Positions 1 to 6,426 of a DNA stretch of 6,623 nucleotides are shown piece by piece. Under the pieces are notes generated by a model, which had not been told where the DNA came from, searched no databases, and worked only from the letters and a program-made list of their open reading frames with translations. Made by a program: the position numbers and the translations under genes. Positions within the stretch are counted from its first letter, which is position 1. Every line of letters begins with the position of its first letter. Source of the stretch: Clostridia bacterium (GTDB taxonomy: Bacteria; Bacillota; Clostridia; Lutisporales; Lutisporaceae); contig JAQSYB010000113.1 in NCBI GenBank assembly GCA_029256365.1, positions 1 through 6,623 on the forward strand, given 5' to 3'.

Positions 1-36
1 GCCTAAACAATGGGTTATTTATAGCATGTTAAAAGT

Positions 37-67
37 AGATGGGGTTTTCTGCAAAGATAACCCCACT
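37..67 (+). promoter_or_regulatory. RNA stem-loop in the leader ahead of the permease genes
   Basis: Bases 40-46 (TGGGGTT) pair exactly with 59-65 (AACCCCA). After one T-T mismatch (47/58), bases 48-50 (TCT) pair with 55-57 (AGA) and close a GCAA tetraloop of the stable GNRA class (51-54). With A39 bulged, G38-C66 and A37-T67 extend the stem. No T-run follows (CTTATTGTAAATGG), so it does not look like a classical intrinsic terminator. In sugar ABC operons a stem-loop between the binding-protein gene and the permease genes often stabilises the upstream message or limits read-through; that role here is inference, because the upstream gene lies outside the window. One frame stops at 4-6 (GCC TAA), which could be the end of that gene. 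Confidence 0.55.
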
Positions 68-92
68 TATTGTAAATGGAAATAAAAGAGTA

Positions 93-100
93 GAGGAGAG
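93..100 (+). promoter_or_regulatory. Ribosome-binding site of the first permease gene
   Basis: The purine run GAGGAGAG contains the AGGAG core at 94-98. It sits 8 bases before the GTG at 107 and 11 bases before the ATG at 110. The spacing favours GTG slightly, but both codons are adjacent and in frame, so the start is uncertain by only one residue. Confidence 0.7.
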
Positions 101-106
101 GCCCAG

Positions 107-1015
107 GTGATGAGAGCGAAAAGCGGTTTGGAACGGCCTAAAAAAGCTAGATTTAATAAAGGAGACCTATTTGGCTGGCTGATTATGCTGCCTACATTAA
201 TACTATTTACATTTTTCGTATGGGAGCCACTGCTGGAAAGCGTGCGGCTGTCTATGTATACAGCAAAGGGCATAAGATTACAGGAGTTTGTTGGATTTTC
301 CAACTACATACGCGTATTCAATCATCCGGATTTTATAGCAGCCTTAAGAAATACTTTTGTATATATTGTATGGTCATTGGTGATTGGCTTTTTTGCCCCT
401 ATCATTATGGCGTTATTAATCAGTGAAACAGTTCACCTAAAAGGATTTCTTCGGGTAGGTGTTTATTTTCCTAACATGGTCCCAGGAATGGCAACGGTCA
501 TGATGTGGGGGTATTTTTTTACGCCTGGAGCGACAGGGGTACTCAATATCTTATTATCAAAAGTAGGTGTTGACAATAAGCTTTGGCTCACTAATCCAAA
601 GCTTACAATCCCCTTAATCATTCTTACAATGACCTGGAAAGGGGCAGGAGCTACAGCTTTAATTTATATGGCTGGAATCAGCGGGATCAATCCAGATTTG
701 TATGAAGCAGCAGCAATAGATGGTGCAGGTATAGGGAAGAGAATCAGGCATATTACAGTGCCAAGCATTTTTGATCTAGGGAAGACTCTTTTGATTCTTC
801 AGGTTATTGCAGTATTCCAGATTTTATACGAACCCTTGGTAATGACAAACGGAGGGCCGAATAACGCAAGTATTTCTTTAATGCAGCTGGTTTACAACTA
901 TGCATTTAGAGATTTCAACTATCCGATGGGAGCTGCTTTATCGGTTATGATTTGTATCATATTGGTTGTACTTAGCGGTGTTTATACAAAAGTGACTTCA
1001 CGTAAAGAGCTGTAA
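107..1015 (+). CDS. Sugar ABC transporter permease, MalF/UgpA type (CUT1)
   Basis: This 302-residue integral membrane protein is one half of the translocation channel of a carbohydrate importer. Hydrophobic segments lie at about residues 21-40, 83-105, 114-136, 167-190, 226-246 and 274-297, giving the usual six spans. The cytoplasmic EAA loop that docks the ATPase is clear at 200-219 (EAAAIDGAG... ending ITVP). The N-terminus is short and basic, without the large extra periplasmic domain of E. coli MalF, as is normal for Gram-positive CUT1 permeases. The start is GTG at 107 (ATG at 110 is possible), preceded by a good ribosome-binding site. The stop codon TAA overlaps the Shine-Dalgarno site of the next gene, so the two permeases are probably translationally linked. 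The family is certain; the substrate is inferred from the neighbouring GH65 genes to be an alpha-gluco-oligosaccharide. No ATPase gene is visible, consistent with use of a shared MsmK-type subunit. Confidence 0.93.
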   Translation: MMRAKSGLERPKKARFNKGDLFGWLIMLPTLILFTFFVWEPLLESVRLSMYTAKGIRLQEFVGFSNYIRVFNHPDFIAALRNTFVYIVWSLVIGFFAPIIMALLISETVHLKGFLRVGVYFPNMVPGMATVMMWGYFFTPGATGVLNILLSKVGVDNKLWLTNPKLTIPLIILTMTWKGAGATALIYMAGISGINPDLYEAAAIDGAGIGKRIRHITVPSIFDLGKTLLILQVIAVFQILYEPLVMTNGGPNNASISLMQLVYNYAFRDFNYPMGAALSVMICIILVVLSGVYTKVTSRKEL

Positions 1016-1028
1016 GGAGGGAAATAAC

Positions 1029-1907
1029 ATGATTTTTGATAAATATAGTGCAAAAAAAGATGGGGTTATCAGAGGGTATGATGTTCATTCGATTCACATA
1101 AAAATCCTGTGCGGTATGATCATACTGTTGTGTCTGGGAATTGCTGTTATATGTTTGTTTCCAGCTTTTTGGGTATTTTTAGCTGGCCTAAAGGATATTA
1201 AGGAGTTTAGAAGGAATGTGACAATCTTTCCGTCAAACTTTGATTTTTCCGTATTTATAAAGACGTGGAATGATTTAAAATTTACAAGATATTATATTAA
1301 CTCTTTCATAATGGTAATAGGAAGTGTTATTTGTGCCATTGGCTTTAATGGTCTGCTCGCATATGGCCTGGGGGTGCTAAAACCTAAAGGACATCAGATT
1401 GCCAATGGACTGGTGATGTGGAGCCTTTTGATTCCAGCCACAACAAGTGTTGTAGCATTATTTGTCAATATTAACCGAATTGGACTTAACAGATCGTTTA
1501 TCCCGTTGTGGTTGGCGTTTGGAGCCAATGCCTTTTATGTGATTCTTTTTAAAGAATTTTTTGAGAGGATGCCGAAAGAATTGATTGAAGCAGCCAAATT
1601 AGATGGCTGTAATATTTTGCAGGTCTTTACTAAGATTGTGATGCCTTTATCCAAGCCGATTGTTATGGTAGTAGCCATTTTTTCGATGACCGCTGCTTGG
1701 TCTGATTTTCTCCTGCCCTACTTAGTATTAAATGGTTCGGGCAAGGAAACAGTGATGGTTGCAATGTTTTCATTTAGAACCTCTAATGCGACCGATGTTG
1801 AAGTGTTGCGTGCAGTTGCTTTTTCAATAGTACCGCCGACTATATTATTCTTATTATTTCAGAAACAGATTACTGATGGTGCCGCTATTGGTGCCATAAA
1901 GGGGTAG
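1029..1907 (+). CDS. Sugar ABC transporter permease, MalG/UgpE type (CUT1)
   Basis: This 292-residue protein is the partner channel subunit to the preceding permease. It has a cytoplasmic N-terminus of about 25 residues, then a first membrane span at about 26-50. Further spans lie at about 90-115, 125-147, 157-175, 210-232 and 262-278. The EAA loop that contacts the ATPase is at 187-210 (EAAKLDGC..., then IVMPLSKP), and the protein ends in GAIKG, a tail typical of MalG-like subunits. A strong Shine-Dalgarno AAGGAGGG (1014-1021) lies 7 bases before the ATG and overlaps the stop of the upstream gene. Its own stop (1905-1907) is 4 bases before the first GH65 gene, and its last codons carry that gene's ribosome-binding site. 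Length and topology are normal for the family. The transported sugar is inferred from context only. Confidence 0.93.
   Translation: MIFDKYSAKKDGVIRGYDVHSIHIKILCGMIILLCLGIAVICLFPAFWVFLAGLKDIKEFRRNVTIFPSNFDFSVFIKTWNDLKFTRYYINSFIMVIGSVICAIGFNGLLAYGLGVLKPKGHQIANGLVMWSLLIPATTSVVALFVNINRIGLNRSFIPLWLAFGANAFYVILFKEFFERMPKELIEAAKLDGCNILQVFTKIVMPLSKPIVMVVAIFSMTAAWSDFLLPYLVLNGSGKETVMVAMFSFRTSNATDVEVLRAVAFSIVPPTILFLLFQKQITDGAAIGAIKG
1898..1904 (+). promoter_or_regulatory. Ribosome-binding site of the first GH65 gene, inside the permease 3' end
   Basis: AAAGGGG lies in the last codons of the upstream permease gene, 7 bases before the ATG at 1912. A second weak site, AGGA (1906-1909), is 11 bases before an in-frame ATG at 1921. 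The first pair has the better spacing, so 1912 is preferred, but a start three residues later cannot be excluded. Confidence 0.6.
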
Positions 1908-1911
1908 GAAA

Positions 1912-4221
1912 ATGGCAAAAATGGCAGATCGATATTTTATAACAGATTCTTGGCGTGTGATTGAAGAAGGTTTTGATGCTGACTATGGGCAAGTGGCAGA
2001 GTCTATCTTTTCGTTAGGCAATGAATATATGGGCGTCCGAGGGTATTTTGAAGAAGGTTATTCGGGTCAGAGCCTAATAGGCAGTTATTTTAATGGCATC
2101 TACGAAGAGCAAAAACAAAATGCAAGTGCTTATAAAGGAATGGTTAATAAGACAGAGTTTATGGTTAATGCAGTCAATTGGCTGTACACAAGAATGATGT
2201 TAGATGGTGAAATACTGGACCTGAATAAAAGCAGCTTTCAAGATTTTAGACGGGTATTAAATCTAAAAAATGGTGTACTGACCCGATCTTTCATCTGGAA
2301 GACTTCAGGGGGCAAGATGCTAAAACTAGAATTTGAGCGATTTGTATCTATGGGTTACAACCATGTTGGCGCTCAAAAAATAACCATGACACCGCTCAAT
2401 TTCAGCGGAGATCTTATCTTATATTCTGGCTTAGACTTTACACAAATGCATCACTCATTAAAGAAGAATTTTTGGAAGTGTTCAAACCTCACTTCAGAAG
2501 AGAACTATTTAAGTCTCGTAGGAACCACAAAACATACGAAACAGAAAATATTCTCTAGCTGCCGCTTTTTTGGAGATATGAGCGTTCAAAACGACATGCT
2601 CGATCAGGAAAAAATAGCAGCAAAATGCTTTACCTTTCAGCTTAAAGAAAATGAAACAAAGGAACTGACAAAGATCGTTTCGCATGTCGTTTATAAAAAT
2701 ACTGCGCAATCAGAGGAACAACTTTTTATCAGAGCATGTGAAGAGGCAGAAGAGAGGGGTAAAGCACATGATTTTAACACCTTGAAGCACAAAAACAGTC
2801 AGTGGTGGCATAAGGTTTGGGAGCATTCAGATATTGTTATTAGTGGAGATGAGCTCAATCAACAAGGTATAAGGTTTTGTGTTTTTCAGATGTTTCAGAC
2901 TTACAATGGGGCAGAACAGGGCAACAATATTGGTGCAAAAGGACTTACTGGTGAAGCTTACAATGGCAATGCATTTTGGGATACAGAAGTCTATTGCCTG
3001 CCATTTTTTATGTTTAATCATTTGAAAGCTGCCGAGAATCTTTTGGTGTTTAGACACGCTACACTGCCGCAGGCAAAGGAAAGAGCAGAGAGCTTAGATT
3101 GTGAAGGGGCCTTTTATCCCATTGCAACCATTAGCGGAGAGGAGTGCTGTAATCTCTGGCAGCATGCAAGCCTTCAGCTACAGGCATCTACAGGAGTAGC
3201 TTATGGTATTTGGTTTTATGAAAAAATGACAGGCAGCCAACCCTTTTTGATCGCATACGGACTTCCCATGCTAATCGAAATAAGTAGAATGATGGCTACA
3301 AGGGGGAGCTGGAGTGCGGACGGCATGAAATATGGGTATTATGCAGTCATGGGGCCGGATGAATTTCAAATGATGGTCAATCATAATTGTTACACGAACT
3401 ATATGGGGCGTTTTACCCTAAACTATACGCTAAAAGTATTAGAGCATCTTAAAAAGGAAAACCCAGAAATATATGAGGAAATTGTCAATCATATGAATAT
3501 AAAACAAGGAGAATGTCAGCAGTGGGCAAAAATGGCAGAAAACATGTACATTCCGTACGATAATCAAGAGGAAATATATGAACAACATGAGGGGTATTTC
3601 AAATTGCCTCATATTGATGTAGGGGCTATTCCAGTTGAGGACTTCCCGCTGTACCATCATTGGTCTTATGATAGGATTTACCGTAACGATATGATCAAAC
3701 AGCCAGATGTACTCATGTTTATGCTGATGTTTAATTCAAACTTTACTGAAGAAGTCATCAGGAAAAATTATGAATACTACGAACCAAAATGTATTCACGA
3801 AAGTTCATTGTCTCCGTCTGTTCATTCAATATTGGCATCACAGTTAAAAAAACATGAGGAGGCTTATGAGTTTTTTAAATTTGCTACTAGAATGGACTTA
3901 GATAATTATAATAGAAATACCCACGAAGGATTACATATAACCTCTCTTGCAGCGGCCTGGATGAATATTATTTATGGTTTTGGCGGCATGCGCTCAGATG
4001 GGGGCAGACTAAGCTTCGCGCCTTCCATACCAAAGGCGTGGGAAGGGTATGCCTTTAGAATCAATTACCAAGACAATATCATCCTTGTAGATGTAAATAA
4101 GGAAACAGTTTCCTTTAGGGTAACCAAGGAAGCGCCCATTTCGATAGATGTTTATGGCAAAACGATGCAGCTGAGTGAAGAAGCAAAAGTAGTAGCAATC
4201 CCCTGTGAATGGAGAGGATAG
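1912..4221 (+). CDS. GH65 family alpha-glucoside phosphorylase (first of two)
   Basis: This 769-residue cytoplasmic enzyme (no signal peptide) should cleave an alpha-glucoside with inorganic phosphate and inversion, releasing beta-glucose 1-phosphate. The family layout is present: an N-terminal beta-sandwich (about 1-270, with the GNEYMGVRG motif near 36-44), a helical linker, an (alpha/alpha)6 catalytic barrel (about 315-690), and a C-terminal beta region. Visible active-site motifs are FWDTE at 355-359 (sugar binding), GPDEF at 481-485 with Glu484 as the predicted general acid, KQPDV at 596-600, HESSLS at 629-634, and EGLH ending at His675. By family knowledge the last three lie around the phosphate site, which supports a phosphorylase rather than a hydrolase. 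The acceptor loop after EGAFYP is short (GEECCNLWQHAS, 409-420). The residue two after the catalytic Glu is Gln486, where many relatives have His. Length is normal for GH65. Substrate is unresolved: nigerose-, kojibiose-, maltose- or trehalose-type activity are all possible, though the loop does not look like a standard maltose phosphorylase. Confidence 0.92.
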   Translation: MAKMADRYFITDSWRVIEEGFDADYGQVAESIFSLGNEYMGVRGYFEEGYSGQSLIGSYFNGIYEEQKQNASAYKGMVNKTEFMVNAVNWLYTRMMLDGEILDLNKSSFQDFRRVLNLKNGVLTRSFIWKTSGGKMLKLEFERFVSMGYNHVGAQKITMTPLNFSGDLILYSGLDFTQMHHSLKKNFWKCSNLTSEENYLSLVGTTKHTKQKIFSSCRFFGDMSVQNDMLDQEKIAAKCFTFQLKENETKELTKIVSHVVYKNTAQSEEQLFIRACEEAEERGKAHDFNTLKHKNSQWWHKVWEHSDIVISGDELNQQGIRFCVFQMFQTYNGAEQGNNIGAKGLTGEAYNGNAFWDTEVYCLPFFMFNHLKAAENLLVFRHATLPQAKERAESLDCEGAFYPIATISGEECCNLWQHASLQLQASTGVAYGIWFYEKMTGSQPFLIAYGLPMLIEISRMMATRGSWSADGMKYGYYAVMGPDEFQMMVNHNCYTNYMGRFTLNYTLKVLEHLKKENPEIYEEIVNHMNIKQGECQQWAKMAENMYIPYDNQEEIYEQHEGYFKLPHIDVGAIPVEDFPLYHHWSYDRIYRNDMIKQPDVLMFMLMFNSNFTEEVIRKNYEYYEPKCIHESSLSPSVHSILASQLKKHEEAYEFFKFATRMDLDNYNRNTHEGLHITSLAAAWMNIIYGFGGMRSDGGRLSFAPSIPKAWEGYAFRINYQDNIILVDVNKETVSFRVTKEAPISIDVYGKTMQLSEEAKVVAIPCEWRG
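4211..4218 (+). promoter_or_regulatory. Ribosome-binding site supporting a GTG start for the second GH65 gene
   Basis: GGAGAGGA lies in the last codons of the first GH65 gene and ends 6 bases before the GTG at 4225. Encoded residues match the GH65 N-terminus (Trp4, then GNGYMGIRG near 26-34) almost from the first codon, so GTG 4225 is the convincing start. The two GH65 genes are separated by only 3 bases. Confidence 0.72.
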
Positions 4222-4224
4222 AGT

Positions 4225-6426
4225 GTGAGCAGATGGTTTTTGGAGGAAAAAGGATTTGACCTTGACAGGGCAATCAGCCAGGGTAATAAGTTTCTGACTG
4301 GAAATGGCTATATGGGTATTAGAGGAACTTTGGAAGAATTTGAAAAAAAACAACTTGTAGCCATTAATCTGGCAGGCATTTATGACCGAGCTGGAGAGGG
4401 GTGGAGAGAGCCGCTTAATGCGCCAAATGGCTTGTACACAGTATTGCATGTGGATGGAGAAACTTATAGATTGCCGGAAAAAAGTCCAATAGCACATACG
4501 CTGTATTTGGATTATAGAAAAGCATTATTTACGAGAAAAACAACCTGGCAGACAGCTAAAGGCAAGGTAACTATTGAAACAGAGCGTTTTGCCAGTTTAG
4601 AAGAACCACATCTGTTGGTTATGAAATATTGTATTTTAACAGAGTTTTGTGCAGATATAGAACTGGTGACGGGTATTGATGCAGATGTATGGGATATTAA
4701 TGGGCCTCATTATGCTCAAATAGCTCTTTCAGAAGAAGGCAGCTTTATAAAAGCGATAGGTACGACATCGGAAAACCATGAAAAGGTATGTGTCATAGAA
4801 GGCTGTCAAACTGATTTTGTAAAGGAGAATAAACTAGGCATAGGGGAGAAACGTATTTTGCGCAACCTAGCTTTTACCGCCGAAGCGGGGAAAAGGTTTG
4901 AAGTAACCAAGTGGATAGGTATCTATACCAGTAAAGATGCCAAGGATTTTGAGGAGCAAGCCAAAGTGCTGGTCAGTCAGTGTATGGAGCAGGGCTATGG
5001 GGCATCAAAGGACTTGCATATCCAACAATGGGAGGAGAGGTGGCGGGTTTCGGAGGTAATTATAGAGGGTGATGATGTAGCTATGGAGGCACTGAATTAT
5101 TCTTTGTATCATCTACAAGCCATAGCTCCGAGACATACAGAGAGCTTGTCTATTGCAGCAAGGGGGCTATCTGGGCAAACCTATAAGGGAGCAGTTTTTT
5201 GGGATACGGAGATGTTTATGCTGGACTTTTTTTTGTATACCGAACCTTGTATTGCTAGGACATTATTGAAATATCGGTTAGATACACTGGAAGGTGCCAA
5301 AAGTAAAGCGAAAAGCTATGGGTATGAAGGGGCGTTTTATCCATGGGAAAGTCAGGAGGGTGGTTATGAGGCTTGTTCTGATTATAATGTGATAGATGTC
5401 TTTACGAAACGCCCTATGAGGACTTATTTTAGAGATAAGCAGATTCATATTTCTTCGGCCGTTGTATATGGCATTGTGCGGTACCTTGAGACGACAGGAG
5501 ATTATTCTATTCTTGAAGAAGGGGGCATTGAGACCGTTTTAGAGTGTGCAAAGTTTTATCACAGCCTTTTGCTTAAAAGGGTTCATAAAGCGTTTTATGA
5601 ATTGCGTGATGTGATTGGACCTGATGAATATCATGAAAGAGTTAATAACAATGGTTATACCAACCGTATGGCAAAATATACATTTGAGCAGGCAGTGCGG
5701 ATGTGTGATTTACTTAAGCAGCTTCCCAAAAGTACAAGAATGCGTATTGAAGCACTGTATTACATAGAGAAGCTAAGAGAGCAGTTTGAAGAGGCCGCTG
5801 GCAGGATTTATATTCCAGAACCTGATGAAGAAGGTATTATCGAACAGTTTGATGGGTATAAAAAACTAGAAGATGTTTCAGTAGAGCAGGTTAGAAGCAG
5901 GCTGCTTAATGAAAAGGAATATTGGGGTGGAGCATATGGGGTGGCTGCCCATACACAGGTGATTAAGCAAGCTGATGTGGTGACATGGCTTACGTTGTTT
6001 CCTAAAGATTTTGAGGAAAAAATTCTTTTAAAGAACTGGGAGTATTATGAGCCGAGAACAGAACACGGCTCCTCTTTAAGTGCCTGTATGTATGCACTTC
6101 TAGCATGCCGCTGTGGTATGGCGGAAAAAGCCTATCCGTTTTTCCTAAAATCTGCCAGTGCAGAGATTGATGGAGAGGGGAAACAGTGGGCAGGATTAAT
6201 CTATATTGGCGGTACTCATCCTGCAGCAGCCGGTGGAGCCTATATGACAGCCATTAATGGGTTTGGAGGAGTGTATTTTGAAGAAGGAAAAATAAAAGTA
6301 AAACCTCAGCTGCCGCCTATGTGGAAGAAGCTAAGGTTTAAGGTTTGGTATAAGGGAATGTTGTATGAGGTAGAGGAGACGCATCAGGACTATAGTGTAC
6401 GGACACTTTCTCGTTCTACCAGATAG
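4225..6426 (+). CDS. GH65 family alpha-glucoside phosphorylase (second of two, divergent)
   Basis: This 733-residue cytoplasmic protein belongs to the same family as its neighbour but to a clearly different branch. The N-terminal beta-sandwich starts with GNGYMGIRG (about 26-34). The barrel carries FWDTE (325-329), GPDEYH (465-470) with Glu468 as the predicted general acid, KQADV (581-585), HGSSLS (614-619) and GGTH ending at His665. It should therefore also perform inverting phosphorolysis to beta-glucose 1-phosphate. After EGAFYP it has WESQEGGYEACSDYN and a longer acceptor loop reaching to about 410, roughly 14 residues longer than in the first enzyme. Asp334 follows WDTEMFML where the first enzyme has Pro. 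The His665 region (GGTHPAAAGG) replaces EGLHITSLAA, and the stretch between the TH and GFGG motifs is about four residues shorter. Start is GTG. The last 12 codons overlap the end of the convergent repressor gene. The specific substrate cannot be named from sequence alone. Confidence 0.92.
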   Translation: MSRWFLEEKGFDLDRAISQGNKFLTGNGYMGIRGTLEEFEKKQLVAINLAGIYDRAGEGWREPLNAPNGLYTVLHVDGETYRLPEKSPIAHTLYLDYRKALFTRKTTWQTAKGKVTIETERFASLEEPHLLVMKYCILTEFCADIELVTGIDADVWDINGPHYAQIALSEEGSFIKAIGTTSENHEKVCVIEGCQTDFVKENKLGIGEKRILRNLAFTAEAGKRFEVTKWIGIYTSKDAKDFEEQAKVLVSQCMEQGYGASKDLHIQQWEERWRVSEVIIEGDDVAMEALNYSLYHLQAIAPRHTESLSIAARGLSGQTYKGAVFWDTEMFMLDFFLYTEPCIARTLLKYRLDTLEGAKSKAKSYGYEGAFYPWESQEGGYEACSDYNVIDVFTKRPMRTYFRDKQIHISSAVVYGIVRYLETTGDYSILEEGGIETVLECAKFYHSLLLKRVHKAFYELRDVIGPDEYHERVNNNGYTNRMAKYTFEQAVRMCDLLKQLPKSTRMRIEALYYIEKLREQFEEAAGRIYIPEPDEEGIIEQFDGYKKLEDVSVEQVRSRLLNEKEYWGGAYGVAAHTQVIKQADVVTWLTLFPKDFEEKILLKNWEYYEPRTEHGSSLSACMYALLACRCGMAEKAYPFFLKSASAEIDGEGKQWAGLIYIGGTHPAAAGGAYMTAINGFGGVYFEEGKIKVKPQLPPMWKKLRFKVWYKGMLYEVEETHQDYSVRTLSRSTR

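Noticed and set aside
51..64. Possible catabolite-response (cre) element, TGCAAAGATAACCC
   Set aside because: It lacks the central CG and the right-half T and A of the cre consensus, and it is better explained as part of the hairpin.
2..85. Open frame from the left edge ending in TAA at 83-85, possible tail of an upstream gene
   Set aside because: The 27 encoded residues do not resemble the end of a sugar-binding protein or any family I recognise, and the frame runs through the strong hairpin. A stop in another frame at 4-6 is as likely to be the upstream gene end.
1..106. Sigma-A promoter in the leader
   Set aside because: AT-rich stretches such as TTATTTATAG are present, but I found no -35/-10 pair with acceptable spacing, and the layout suggests transcription enters from upstream.
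220..426. Plus-strand open frame inside the first permease gene, in another frame
   Set aside because: It is fully contained in a gene with clear family motifs and shows no motif of its own.
4009..4497. 162-codon minus-strand open frame spanning the junction of the two GH65 genes
   Set aside because: It lies wholly opposite two well-supported coding sequences, has low-complexity Phe/Ser-rich content typical of an antisense frame, and shows no recognisable motif.
6394..6407. LacI-type operator in the quasi-palindrome at the 3' junction
   Set aside because: It sits at the convergent ends of both genes, not near a promoter, and differs from the usual operator core with a central CG flanked by AAxxxTT-like arms.
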